Assembly: GCF_024753545.1 (NCBI RefSeq)
Contig: NZ_JANTOO010000008.1
Location: 1 to 64,000, forward strand
Source of the DNA: Lysinibacillus pinottii
GTDB lineage: Bacteria > Bacillota > Bacilli > Bacillales_A > Planococcaceae
Direction of reading: 5' to 3'
Length of the DNA stretch: 64,000 bases
The position numbers and the translations under genes are program-made. This document shows, piece by piece, positions 8,173 through 16,501 of the stretch; position 1 is the first letter of the stretch; each line of letters opens with the position of its first letter. Below the pieces are notes generated by a model that was not told the origin of the DNA, searched no databases, and saw only the letters and a list, made by a program, of their open reading frames with translations.

Positions 8173-9113
8173 TGTTCTGCAAACCTTTTTGTTGGTACTG
8201 GCGTTTTGGCAATGATCCGTTCAATAATTTCATTGGCCGTTACATTATCGTAGCGAGCATCTGGTTTTAAAACTAGGCGATGACTGAAAACAAAAGGTAC
8301 AAGGTATTGGACATCATCAGGTATGACATAGCTACGCCCTTTCATAAACGCGTAAGCTTGCGAAGCCTTCATTAAGGCTAATGTAGCCCGGGGACTTACT
8401 CCTAAATAAACATAGCTGTTTTCTCTAGTTTGAGTAGCAAGCTCCACCATGTAATTTTTTACTGAATCTTCAACGTACACTCCTTGAACAAGCTCTTGTA
8501 ATTCAATTAATTGAGCTACTGACAATACAGCGTCGATCTTTTCAATTGCTTTGCCATTTTCCGCTCGACGTAAAATTTCTACTTCTTGCCCTCTAGTAGG
8601 GTAGCCCATCTTTATTTTCAACAAAAAACGATCAAGCTGGGCTTCCGGCAATGGATAAGTACCTTCGTGTTCTATCGGATTTTGCGTGGCCATTACAAAG
8701 AAAGGCTGATTAATGGCAAGTGTTTTACCATCAATAGTAACAGATGCTTCTTCCATCCCCTCTAGTAAAGCTGATTGCGTTTTTGGCGAGGTACGATTAA
8801 TTTCATCAGCTAAAATAACATCGCCCATTATCGGTCCTGGACGAAATTCAAACTCCAAAGTCTTTGGATTATAAATAGAGATTCCCACTACATCGGAAGG
8901 TAATAAATCTGGAGTAAATTGAATTCGTTTAAACTGTGCATCAAAGGATTTGGCTAATGAACGAACCATCATTGTTTTCCCAACACCAGGCACATCCTCT
9001 AACAATACGTGCCCCCTCGCTAATAAAGCAACAAGGCTCAGCTCAGCCACCTCTCTCTTTCCAATCATTACTTTCTCTATATTTTCTAGCACATTTTGTA
9101 TTTGAGAATTCAT
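8169..9113 (-). CDS. yeaC: MoxR family AAA+ ATPase (YeaC)
   Basis: This 314-residue AAA+ ATPase is of the MoxR branch, chaperone-like proteins that assemble or activate partner proteins. Walker A (EDVPGVGKTMM, near residue 40), Walker B (VILADEINRTSPKTQSALLEGMEE, near 107) and the sensor segment FVMATQNPIEHEGTYPLPEAQLDRF are all clear, and the C-terminal lid is present (GVSPRATLALMKASQAYA). The ATG follows a TGGAGG ribosome site. It is the first gene of the operon with the DUF58 and transglutaminase genes. Confidence 0.93.
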   Translation of the reverse strand: MNSQIQNVLENIEKVMIGKREVAELSLVALLARGHVLLEDVPGVGKTMMVRSLAKSFDAQFKRIQFTPDLLPSDVVGISIYNPKTLEFEFRPGPIMGDVILADEINRTSPKTQSALLEGMEEASVTIDGKTLAINQPFFVMATQNPIEHEGTYPLPEAQLDRFLLKIKMGYPTRGQEVEILRRAENGKAIEKIDAVLSVAQLIELQELVQGVYVEDSVKNYMVELATQTRENSYVYLGVSPRATLALMKASQAYAFMKGRSYVIPDDVQYLVPFVFSHRLVLKPDARYDNVTANEIIERIIAKTPVPTKRFAEQ

Positions 9114-9233
9114 AAATTAAAAAACCTCCATTCCACCGAACAATTGTGTGAATTGCACGATAACTTATCATAAGCATATCGAAATATGTCTAGTAAAACA
9201 ATTATCAGAAACTCCTTCCCTTTGATAACACTT

Positions 9234-9279
9234 AATAAACAAGGCTTGTTTGAACATAGTCAAACAAGCCTTGTTTATT
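9234..9279 (-). terminator. Strong symmetric terminator after the nos-like cluster
   Basis: A near-perfect inverted repeat (AATAAACAAGGCTTGTTTGA with its complement) spans 46 bp between the ABC ATPase gene and yeaC. It follows the last gene of the nos-like operon by about 27 bp and isolates it from the yeaC operon. Confidence 0.75.
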
Positions 9280-9305
9280 ATACAACGTCACTAATCATTA
9301 GAATG

Positions 9306-9986
9306 TTACAATTCTAATCTTTTTAACCATATCTCTTCCAAAGATGTAGAATTTTCTTGTGTAAAAATTTCAGTGATCGGACCAGAAATAATAATTTCCC
9401 CATCATGTAAAACTAATACATCATCTGCTATTTCTTCAGCAAATGACAGCAAGTGAGTAGAGAATATGACCGTATTTCCTTTTTTCTTTTCCTCTATCAT
9501 CACATGTTTCAGTTGTGCTATCCAAAATGGATCAAGACCATTTGTCGGTTCATCCAAGATTAGCAAGGATCCACTTCCAAGTAAACTTTGCGCAAGATTT
9601 AATCGTTGAAGCATCCCTTTAGAGAACTGTTTAGCTGGTTGATTGCGAACATCCCACAAGGAAACACGCTTCAATATACGCTCTTGCTCATCTTGATCTA
9701 CTTGTTTTAAAGATGCCAGCAGTTCAAAAATTTCTGCCGCCGTTAGCATGATTGGAAAATTTACGTCATCAGGCATATAACGAATTACTTGCGGTTTATG
9801 CCATATCATTTCTCCAGACTTTTTCTTTTCTTGTCCCGTTAGTAAACGGATCAACGTACTCTTCCCAGCTCCATTGCCCCCAACCAATGCTAGAATTTTA
9901 CCCGAATGTAGTGTAAAGGTAGCTTCTTTTAAGCCTCTACCATTTCCATAGACATTGGCTACATTTTTTGCTTCTAATAGAATCAT
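9306..9986 (-). CDS. nosF: ABC transporter ATPase, NosF-like
   Basis: This 226-residue ATP-binding subunit shows Walker A GGNGAGKST, the Q-loop region, signature FSKGMLQRLNLAQS and Walker B LLILDEPTNGLDP, followed by the switch histidine in STHLLSF. The short FSKGM signature is typical of NosF and CcmA-type ATPases. The reading frame continues 57 bp upstream, but AAAGGAGG lies before the ATG at 9986, which overlaps the permease stop as ATGA, so this start is preferred. With the permease and NosD it would form the sulfur- or copper-handling transporter that matures nitrous oxide reductase, yet no nosZ is present here. The true cargo is therefore open. Confidence 0.85.
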   Translation of the reverse strand: MILLEAKNVANVYGNGRGLKEATFTLHSGKILALVGGNGAGKSTLIRLLTGQEKKKSGEMIWHKPQVIRYMPDDVNFPIMLTAAEIFELLASLKQVDQDEQERILKRVSLWDVRNQPAKQFSKGMLQRLNLAQSLLGSGSLLILDEPTNGLDPFWIAQLKHVMIEEKKKGNTVIFSTHLLSFAEEIADDVLVLHDGEIIISGPITEIFTQENSTSLEEIWLKRLEL

Positions 9987-10786
9987 CGCTTTGGGTCCTC
10001 CTTTAAAAACTTCGTAGCCAGTATAAGTGGTAGAATGATCCAAAGAAGCGTCACTATCACATACATCACATGACCCTCAGGTGACGAATAAAATTTCGTT
10101 ACACCATAAAATGCTGGACCAAGCACACTAGCCTGATGGGTGAATATAAAATAACCAAAGCGTAGCCATTCTACTGGATTAATATGTATCGATATAATGG
10201 TAAGTTTTTGTAAAACATGACCCGCTACAACTGCACCAAGAGCCATTAAAGCATAAGAAATGAGCAGTAAAAAAAAGGACCATACAACAAGTGACAGGGC
10301 TAGTGCAAATAATCTTGTTTTAGCCATTGCCCCCAGTACAATACCCAATGAGACAAATATAAAGATACATAATAACGTAAGGATTACTAAAATAATCGGT
10401 AACTGTACGCCATCCAATAGACCACCTAATGCTAAGACAACACCAAACGCCACAAGCACTACTAATAAAAAAGCAAGTGATATAGCCACATACTTCCCTA
10501 TAATATATTGCGCTATTTTCATGGGATATGTTTTTAATAACGAAAACCAACCAGATTCTATATCGCCAGCTAAACTCATACTTCCAATGGTGATAATGAA
10601 TAAGGGCAATAGAAACAATAACACATTTAAAAATGATGCTGTTTGACGTGTAAAGCCCTCCATATCAGGTAATGCCATTCGTTGAATGACTATAATGGCT
10701 ACAAATACAAATGTAAACAGAAAAGCTACTAGTTGCATCCAATGGCTTCTTAAAATTTGCTTTAGCTCTATTTTCACAAACATCAT
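9983..10786 (-). CDS. nosY: ABC-2 type permease, NosY-like
   Basis: This 267-residue membrane protein has about six predicted helices and the ABC-2 permease layout: a long first helix, then an extracytoplasmic loop beginning RMALPDMEGFTRQTASF, then helices in pairs. The segment SLAGDIESGWFSLLKTYPM resembles the coupling region of NosY and other ABC-2 permeases. It overlaps the nosL stop and the nosF start by 4 bp each, so the four genes nosD-nosL-nosY-nosF are translationally coupled. It should be the membrane partner of the NosF-like ATPase. Confidence 0.85.
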   Translation of the reverse strand: MMFVKIELKQILRSHWMQLVAFLFTFVFVAIIVIQRMALPDMEGFTRQTASFLNVLLFLLPLFIITIGSMSLAGDIESGWFSLLKTYPMKIAQYIIGKYVAISLAFLLVVLVAFGVVLALGGLLDGVQLPIILVILTLLCIFIFVSLGIVLGAMAKTRLFALALSLVVWSFFLLLISYALMALGAVVAGHVLQKLTIISIHINPVEWLRFGYFIFTHQASVLGPAFYGVTKFYSSPEGHVMYVIVTLLWIILPLILATKFLKEDPKR

Positions 10787-11235
10787 TTATGAATCCCCCA
10801 ATTAAACGTCAGCAAATCTTGATAGGCTAATAATTGCCCCTCTCCTTCATTGGTCATCCATTCCTGTGCCTCAGCCTCTGTCGCAAACGCAAGAACGCCA
10901 TAGTTCATCGGCGTCCAATAGCCTGGATTATATACATAGGTAGCTTTATAAACATCAATCCATTCATTATTTGCTTTATTTTTAATATAGGCTGCGCCAA
11001 TTTCACCCTCACCATTTAGCGTAAGATAATCCATCAAACATCCAATATCATCAAAAATCTTATAATCTCCATTTGTTAATACAATTTGTCCAGCATATTC
11101 TTGATGAACGATACTCATATTACAAATTTCACAAATATCTGTTTCACTGATAATATCACGTGGGTTATATACTTTTCCGCTGCAACCGCCCAATATTGTA
11201 CTACATATAACTAGAATGGTTATCCACCTTATCAT
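10783..11235 (-). CDS. nosL: NosL family copper lipoprotein
   Basis: This 150-residue lipoprotein has a signal peptide ending in the lipobox LGGC, so it should sit on the outer face of the membrane. NosL hallmarks are the CEICNM motif, whose Cys/Met residues bind Cu(I), the FDDIGCLMDY segment, and MNYGVLAFATEAEAQEW. NosL delivers copper to the nitrous oxide reductase CuZ site. I chose the ATG at 11235, which overlaps the nosD stop (ATGA) and follows GAGGAA; the longer frame lacks a better ribosome site. A second protein of the same family is encoded at 12563-13201. Confidence 0.9.
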   Translation of the reverse strand: MIRWITILVICSTILGGCSGKVYNPRDIISETDICEICNMSIVHQEYAGQIVLTNGDYKIFDDIGCLMDYLTLNGEGEIGAAYIKNKANNEWIDVYKATYVYNPGYWTPMNYGVLAFATEAEAQEWMTNEGEGQLLAYQDLLTFNWGIHK

Positions 11236-12503
11236 ACTAACATTCCTCTTTTCCACAGCCAAAATCCACCCATAGTTACAACCAAACCAATAATGAATTG
11301 TAGGATGTTAATCGAAAGCCCCTTCTCTTTCGTATGGCTAATTAATCTCGGTTCGTTATCTACAAGTAAATTTTGTTCTGTCTTATTCACTTGCTGATCA
11401 AGTGACGTCAGGATCATAACACTCGGTGATGCCACAAAAAATTGATAAACTGGTTGTCTCACCATCCATTGACCAAAGCTCGAAACAGCTACATATGGAA
11501 CATCTCCAAAACCATCTCCTGCAACATCTATCCCTCTATAATCATCATAAAAATTGCGAACTAATCGCAAACCTTGTTGGTCTGATCTTGCTGTCAATAT
11601 ATTTCCAGTAAACTGATTATCCTTTATAATAGAGTGCTTATCTACCTTTGTTCCTTCTAAGGCAGTCTGATTCATCTGAAACCGATTTTCTTGTATTTGT
11701 ATAACTGAACATTTTTGCAATGCTACGCCCACCCGATTATTTTGAAAGCTATTTTTTCTTACCTTTGCCTGTTGAGTGTCATACATTAAAAGACCATAGC
11801 TATTGAAATCATTATGGTTTCTAACCGTATTTCTGGCTATTTCTAAGTCAGTAGTCATCATTACCATAAGACCTGTAACATTTTGAAAATATGAATTGTA
11901 ATCCACCTTGACATCACTTGAATACATAAAATGCGTCCCATATCGACTATTTGTCACTTCGTTTTGACGCACATCGATTTGTTTTGCTTCTTCTACATAT
12001 ATTCCATCTTGCACAAGATCAATAGCATTGTGTTCAATAGCAATGTCCTCACTTTTAAACACAGCAACCCCATTGCCTTTTTCAGCATAATGTAACTGAT
12101 TACCAACAATCTTATTTTCAACTATTCGAATATGCTTAGAACGTTGAATATGGATACCCACTTGTATATTCTTTATCTCAATAGCTTTCAGTTTTAAATT
12201 CTCCGTTTCATTAACAACAATTCCTTTGTTTTTGGCAGAAATCATTATATTTTCGATAGAGACATTAGCCGTATGGTCAATTTTTAGTGCAGGTTCAGTA
12301 TTTTGAGAATAAAGTTCAACCCCTTTTTCACCTAGGAGTTTAATCGGTTTCTTTACTATAAAATTTCCTTGGTAACGACCGGCAGGAATATGAACAATTT
12401 CTCCTGGTTTCGCTTGATCAATAGCCAATTGAAGATCAAACTCCGCATTCGCTGTTTGACTTGCCCATAGAAAAAACAATACGAACAAACATATTCGTTT
12501 CAT
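11232..12503 (-). CDS. nosD: NosD-like secreted beta-helix protein
   Basis: This 423-residue protein has a signal peptide (cleavage likely after TANA), a right-handed parallel beta-helix made of roughly twelve short repeats (for example NISAKNKGIVVN, NNRVGVALQKC), the CASH/NosD fold, and a C-terminal membrane anchor (INILQFIIGLVVTMGGFWLWKR). NosD is the extracytoplasmic partner of the NosFY transporter. AAGGTGG lies 8 bases before the ATG at 12503, preferred over an upstream frame start at 12527. It follows a hairpin terminator that separates it from the upstream NosL-like lipoprotein gene. Confidence 0.9.
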   Translation of the reverse strand: MKRICLFVLFFLWASQTANAEFDLQLAIDQAKPGEIVHIPAGRYQGNFIVKKPIKLLGEKGVELYSQNTEPALKIDHTANVSIENIMISAKNKGIVVNETENLKLKAIEIKNIQVGIHIQRSKHIRIVENKIVGNQLHYAEKGNGVAVFKSEDIAIEHNAIDLVQDGIYVEEAKQIDVRQNEVTNSRYGTHFMYSSDVKVDYNSYFQNVTGLMVMMTTDLEIARNTVRNHNDFNSYGLLMYDTQQAKVRKNSFQNNRVGVALQKCSVIQIQENRFQMNQTALEGTKVDKHSIIKDNQFTGNILTARSDQQGLRLVRNFYDDYRGIDVAGDGFGDVPYVAVSSFGQWMVRQPVYQFFVASPSVMILTSLDQQVNKTEQNLLVDNEPRLISHTKEKGLSINILQFIIGLVVTMGGFWLWKRGMLV

Positions 12504-12527
12504 CACGTTCACCACCTTATTCAGCAT

Positions 12528-12558
12528 AAAAAGACTAGAGGAGAGCCCCCTAGTCTAG
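12528..12558 (-). terminator. Intra-cluster terminator or attenuator before nosD
   Basis: On the minus strand GACTAG-GG pairs with CC-CTAGTC and is followed by TTTTT. It falls between the NosL-like lipoprotein gene and nosD, about 25 bp before the nosD start, so it should reduce readthrough to the downstream genes. Confidence 0.7.
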
Positions 12559-12562
12559 GCTT

Positions 12563-13201
12563 TTAATGGCCATGTCCCTCTTGCCCATGATTCATTTCAT
12601 TTGAATGCATAGAACTAGAATCTCCACTTTCTTCCTTAGCCTTTTTTTCCATCATTTTCTTACGTCGTTCCAATGCGTCATCTTTAATTTTTTGTAGTTC
12701 TTCAACATAAGCATTCGGATTTTCTTGGATGTATGTATCTGCTTCCGCTTTGTTCACGAAGTAAATATAGCCCCAGTTCATCGGAGATTTCAGCTCTGTT
12801 TTCACAATTGTTACATCTTCGACCTTCGCCCACTCCTTCGTCACAAAATCACGGACGAATTTGGCATTTTTCTCTTCATTGGCAACCTCTGCATTTAACA
12901 AACAGCCAATATCATCATAAAATGCAATAGTTCCATCTTCTTTGATCGCTTGCGTTGAAAATACGCCCATCTCATGATCCTTCATGTATACCTTCATATT
13001 ACACATTTCACAAACTGTATCTTCCTTTGGCTCTTGTAACCGTGAATCGACAAGCGAAGCAACTTGTACAGAATCATCCACTACTTCCGTTTCCATTTCG
13101 GTAGCATCTTGCTCTGATCCCTTCTCCTTTACCTGTGGTTTTTCGCTATTACATGCTGCAAGTAATAATAATAATAATGCTGGTAACCATAATTTTTTCA
13201 C
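12563..13201 (-). CDS. Second NosL-like lipoprotein with a His-rich tail
   Basis: This 212-residue lipoprotein has lipobox LLAAC, an acidic linker and a NosL-like domain with CEMCNMKVYM, FYDDIGCLLN and MNWGYIYFVNKAEADTY, the same order as in NosL at 10783-11235. The C-terminus is basic and acidic, ending in a histidine- and methionine-rich tail (SSMHSNEMNHGQEGHGH) that may bind copper. It starts at GTG after TTGGAGGAA. It is the first gene of the nos-like cluster, split from nosD by a terminator, so it is probably made in excess over the rest. Copper binding is inferred from motifs only. Confidence 0.85.
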   Translation of the reverse strand: MKKLWLPALLLLLLAACNSEKPQVKEKGSEQDATEMETEVVDDSVQVASLVDSRLQEPKEDTVCEMCNMKVYMKDHEMGVFSTQAIKEDGTIAFYDDIGCLLNAEVANEEKNAKFVRDFVTKEWAKVEDVTIVKTELKSPMNWGYIYFVNKAEADTYIQENPNAYVEELQKIKDDALERRKKMMEKKAKEESGDSSSMHSNEMNHGQEGHGH

Positions 13202-13368
13202 AAATTTTTTCCTCCAATTTTAATTTTCTGTTGCCATATTCTACAATACAGATTAGTTGTGAAATTAGTAAAAAATCGAGGTGAAGATTTGGAAAAATTA
13301 TCTTGAACATTCAATGAACATCTTCATTTCAAATAATTTGAATTTAGTGCTTCTTTTTCACTCGCATC

Positions 13369-13402
13369 AAAAACTCCCCACATGTTTAGCTGTGGGGAGT
13401 TT
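13369..13402 (-). terminator. Terminator after the 106-residue protein gene
   Basis: The stem AAACTCCCCACA/TGTGGGGAGTTT with a following T-run on the minus strand lies just beyond the stop codon at 13408. Confidence 0.85.
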
Positions 13403-13407
13403 AGTCT

Positions 13408-13728
13408 TTATATGGAAGAACGGTAACTATTAAGTAACTTCTTTTGTCTGCTTAAACGACTAAGTTTTAACGCAGTTTCATTTAATTCGCGACGAATTTG
13501 CAAATCATTCGTACTATCCATATGGATGGGCGCAGTTTGCTGATGCTGTTTCTGTTGATTTGGTGTATTGATCGAACTGCGCTTCTTCTCTTTATTTCTT
13601 TGCAAACTATTTTTAAATAAATTTTGTGGATTTTGCCCAAAATTATGGCTAATATCACCTGCATGTAGATACTGATTTTCCTGACGAAAAACACTACTTG
13701 TCGTTGCATTTACTCTAGAAGTCCTCAT
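13408..13728 (-). CDS. Small protein of unknown function
   Basis: I do not recognise this 106-residue protein. It is rich in Asn, Gln, Ser and Arg with no signal peptide or membrane helix, low complexity in the middle, and a basic C-terminal helix (LSRLSRQKKLLNSYRSS). It looks real because a strong GGGAGGG ribosome site precedes the ATG and a clean terminator follows the stop. It stands alone between the nos-like cluster and nadE. A small spore or nucleic-acid-associated protein is possible, but nothing here proves it. Confidence 0.65.
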   Translation of the reverse strand: MRTSRVNATTSSVFRQENQYLHAGDISHNFGQNPQNLFKNSLQRNKEKKRSSINTPNQQKQHQQTAPIHMDSTNDLQIRRELNETALKLSRLSRQKKLLNSYRSSI

Positions 13729-13819
13729 ATTAAGTTACCCTCCCTTACATTTTATAATCCTTATAGGTAATTATATCGACATTATATGATGATATTTAAC
13801 AACATAGAACCAAATTGCA

Positions 13820-13880
13820 TAAAAAAAGAGAGAAAAGAGCTATTTTCAAAAGTGAGATTCACTTTTATAACCCTTTTCCC
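13820..13880 (-). terminator. Terminator after nadE
   Basis: On the minus strand an inner hairpin (AAAAGTGA/TCACTTTT) is nested in an outer pairing of GGGAAAAG with CTCTTTTCTCT, which leads to a long T-run just after the nadE stop. Confidence 0.7.
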
Positions 13881-13885
13881 TAATT

Positions 13886-14710
13886 TTACTTCCAAAAAAC
13901 ATCAAATATTGTAATAGGCATATGGCGTTTATGTTGTGAACGCAAATAATACCCTTCTAGTAATTGGCGAGGTTCTTCTGGGATTTCCTTTCCCTCTAAA
14001 TAATCATCAATTTGATCATAGGACACACCAAGAGCCACTTCATCTGGCAAAGATGGACGATTTTCCTCCAAGTCTGCTGTCGGTACCTTCGTATAAAGAT
14101 GCTCTGGACAATTGAGTTCTGCCAATAACTGCTTCCCTTGTCTTTTATTTAAACGAAAGATTGGCATTAAGTCAGCTCCTCCATCACCAAACTTAGTATA
14201 AAAACCTGTAATAGCCTCTGCCGCATGATCCGTTCCTAATACAACTCCTCCATTCATTGCAGCAATCGAATATTGCACTTTCATACGCTCCCGTGCTTTT
14301 TCGTTCCCTTTGACAAAATCATTCAGCTCAACACCCGCATTTGCTAGGGCCTTCACACTCGCATCGACAGCATCTTTTATATTAACTGTATAAGACCCCG
14401 TTGGCTTTATATAGTCGATAGCGTCCTGACAATCTTGCTCATCTGCTTGCACTCCATACGGTAAGCGAATCGCCCAAAATGAATATTTCATTTCACCAAC
14501 TTCTTTATTCAATTCATCAACAGCTAGTTGCGCTAGTTTTCCTGTTAACGTTGAATCCTGACCACCAGAAATACCAAGAACAAATCCTTTTACAAAACTA
14601 TAATGTTTCGCATATTCCTTTAAGAAATCAATGGATTTACGTATTTCCTCCTGCGCATTAATAGTTGGTTGTACACGTAATTCTTCAATGATCTGTTGCT
14701 GTAAAGTCAT
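13886..14710 (-). CDS. nadE: NAD+ synthetase, ammonia-dependent
   Basis: This 274-residue N-type ATP pyrophosphatase joins ammonia to nicotinate adenine dinucleotide to give NAD+. The P-loop GISGGQDSTLTGKLAQLA (near residue 46), the GTDHAAEAITGFYTKFGDGGADLMP segment and the C-terminal KRHMPITIFDVFWK are diagnostic. It has no glutaminase domain, as in B. subtilis and E. coli NadE. It begins 18 bp after pncB, so the two form a salvage operon that turns nicotinic acid into NAD+, with the adenylyltransferase step (nadD) elsewhere. Confidence 0.96.
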   Translation of the reverse strand: MTLQQQIIEELRVQPTINAQEEIRKSIDFLKEYAKHYSFVKGFVLGISGGQDSTLTGKLAQLAVDELNKEVGEMKYSFWAIRLPYGVQADEQDCQDAIDYIKPTGSYTVNIKDAVDASVKALANAGVELNDFVKGNEKARERMKVQYSIAAMNGGVVLGTDHAAEAITGFYTKFGDGGADLMPIFRLNKRQGKQLLAELNCPEHLYTKVPTADLEENRPSLPDEVALGVSYDQIDDYLEGKEIPEEPRQLLEGYYLRSQHKRHMPITIFDVFWK

Positions 14711-14728
14711 CGTTCCATCACTCCCTAT

Positions 14729-16189
14729 TTACATTTGCTTAACCATGTTATGAACTTCTTCAATATTGCGCATTTTATTATCCCAGCATTTTTGACTTAA
14801 ATCGACTGGATACTCTTCAGGATTCATCGCACGTTTATATTCATCCCATAGCAGCTCTAAATTTCCGGCTGCATAGTCACGCATTTCCTCAAGCGTTGGG
14901 TTTGTATAGTTTATTTCGCCATGATGAATCACATGCTGATGTAAATTTTTCGCTTCGAAATTCGTGACAAATTTAGATACAAACGTGTGAATTGGGTGGA
15001 ACATTTTAATACGCTCCTCCTCCTGAGGATTTTCATCCTGCATCGCGATGTAATCTCCCTCTGCTTTGCCATTCTTTTTATCGATAATACGATATACATT
15101 TTTGAGACCTGGCGTTGTTACCTTTTCAGCATTCGCTGATATTTTAATGGTATCCTCCAATTGACCTTCACTATTTTCAATGGCAACCATTTTGTAAACA
15201 GCTCCTAACGCAGGCTGGTCATAAGCTGTAATAAGCTTCGTACCAATTCCCCACACGTCAACTTTTGCCCCTTGAGCTTTTAAATTTAATATGGTGTATT
15301 CATCCAAATCATTTGAAACAATAATTTTCGCATCATGGAAACCAGCCGCATCTAGCATGCGACGAGCCTCTTTTGATAAAAACGCAATGTCTCCACTATC
15401 TAAACGTATACCAATAAAATTAATTTTGTCACCTAATTCTTTGGCTACTTTTATAGCGGTTGGAACACCAGATTTCAAAGTATTGTACGTATCTACAAGA
15501 AAAACACAATCTCTATGACGCTTTGCATAAGAATGGAAAGCATCGTAATCATTTTTATACGCCTGTACCAAAGCATGAGCATGTGTGCCAGACACCGGGA
15601 TGTTAAACAGTTTACCTGCTCGTACATTACTAGTGGAAGCAAAGCCACCTATGAATGCTGCACGCGTCCCCCAAATAGCTGCATCCATTTCCTGAGCGCG
15701 TCGTGTACCAAATTCCATGGCCACTTCATTTTTAATAATTTGTTTAATACGGCTAGCCTTCGTTGCTATTAATGTTTGATAATTAACGATGTTCAATAAT
15801 GCTGTTTCTATAAGCTGAGCCTCCACTAATGGAGCTTCAATTCGAACAATTGGTTCATTGGCAAAAACAAGCTCTCCCTCTACCATCGAATACATATCCC
15901 CTGTGAATCGAATATCTTTTAAATACTCAATAAAGTCCTCTTTATAACCAACTTCCTCACGTAAATACGTAATATCAGATTCACTAAAACGGAAATTGCG
16001 TAAATAATCCAGCATTCGCTCTAGGCCAGCAAATATTGCATAGCCATTGCCAAAAGGTAATTTTCTAAAATACAACTCAAAAATTGCTTTTTTATTATGT
16101 ATCCCATCAGCCCAATAGGATTCGGCCATATTGATTTGATATAAGTCTGTGTGTAGCGCTAAGCTATCGTCTGCATAGTTTGATCTCAC
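14729..16189 (-). CDS. pncB: Nicotinate phosphoribosyltransferase
   Basis: The enzyme makes nicotinate mononucleotide from nicotinic acid and PRPP, the first step of the Preiss-Handler route. Signatures are the N-terminal LHTDLYQINMAESYW, the MEFGTRRAQEMDAA segment, GTHAHALVQAY, and the phosphoribosyl-binding FIGIRLDSGDIAFLSKEAR region. Its 486 residues are typical for the long bacterial form. It starts at GTG behind AAGGGGT. It leads the operon with nadE. No NiaR-type operator was identified by eye. Confidence 0.95.
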   Translation of the reverse strand: MRSNYADDSLALHTDLYQINMAESYWADGIHNKKAIFELYFRKLPFGNGYAIFAGLERMLDYLRNFRFSESDITYLREEVGYKEDFIEYLKDIRFTGDMYSMVEGELVFANEPIVRIEAPLVEAQLIETALLNIVNYQTLIATKASRIKQIIKNEVAMEFGTRRAQEMDAAIWGTRAAFIGGFASTSNVRAGKLFNIPVSGTHAHALVQAYKNDYDAFHSYAKRHRDCVFLVDTYNTLKSGVPTAIKVAKELGDKINFIGIRLDSGDIAFLSKEARRMLDAAGFHDAKIIVSNDLDEYTILNLKAQGAKVDVWGIGTKLITAYDQPALGAVYKMVAIENSEGQLEDTIKISANAEKVTTPGLKNVYRIIDKKNGKAEGDYIAMQDENPQEEERIKMFHPIHTFVSKFVTNFEAKNLHQHVIHHGEINYTNPTLEEMRDYAAGNLELLWDEYKRAMNPEEYPVDLSQKCWDNKMRNIEEVHNMVKQM

Positions 16190-16274
16190 AAGAAACCCCT
16201 TCTTCCGCTTTGATAATTAGTCCTAGTATACACTATATACCCAAATTCTTGCGTATGACATTCTCACTCCTCTA

Positions 16275-16291
16275 TGTTAGGTTTTCTAACA
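16275..16291. promoter_or_regulatory. TnrA/GlnR-type box 1 upstream of glnK
   Basis: TGTTAGGTTTTCTAACA matches the TnrA/GlnR consensus TGTNA-N7-TNACA at every fixed position. It lies about 210 bp before glnK, between the divergent pncB and glnK genes. Confidence 0.75.
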
Positions 16292-16405
16292 TTAATAGTC
16301 AGAAAATTTAGAACTGTTCATATTTTAGACACAAATTTTAGTACCGCTTTCATTCCCATTCTGAAACCTTTTTCTCACGAATATTTCGAGAACAAAAATA
16401 ATTCA

Positions 16406-16422
16406 TGTAATAAAAACTAACA
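16406..16422. promoter_or_regulatory. TnrA/GlnR-type box 2 upstream of glnK
   Basis: TGTAATAAAAACTAACA matches TGTNA-N7-TNACA at every fixed position. It is about 20 bp upstream of the glnK -35 element, a position suited to activation by TnrA. A third copy at 16469-16485 (TGTAA-N7-TTACG) has one mismatch. Confidence 0.85.
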
Positions 16423-16440
16423 CGAACTTCCAAAAAGTAA

Positions 16441-16469
16441 TTGCACTCCTGTTCAAGGCAATTTATCAT
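16441..16469 (+). promoter_or_regulatory. glnK-amtB promoter
   Basis: TTGCAC at 16441-16446, a 17-base spacer and TATCAT at 16464-16469. It lies directly downstream of TnrA-type box 2. Confidence 0.65.
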
Positions 16470-16501
16470 GTAAATTAAAATTACGCAAGGAGCTGGTACA
16501 G

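Noticed and set aside
13202..13407. Possible remnant of nosZ next to the nos-like cluster
   Set aside because: The 206 bp hold only the lead promoter region, the terminator of the small gene, and no cupredoxin or propeller-like reading frame.
13482..13709. Second frame overlapping the 106-residue gene
   Set aside because: The other frame has the good GGGAGGG ribosome site and the terminator right after its stop; this one is its shadow.
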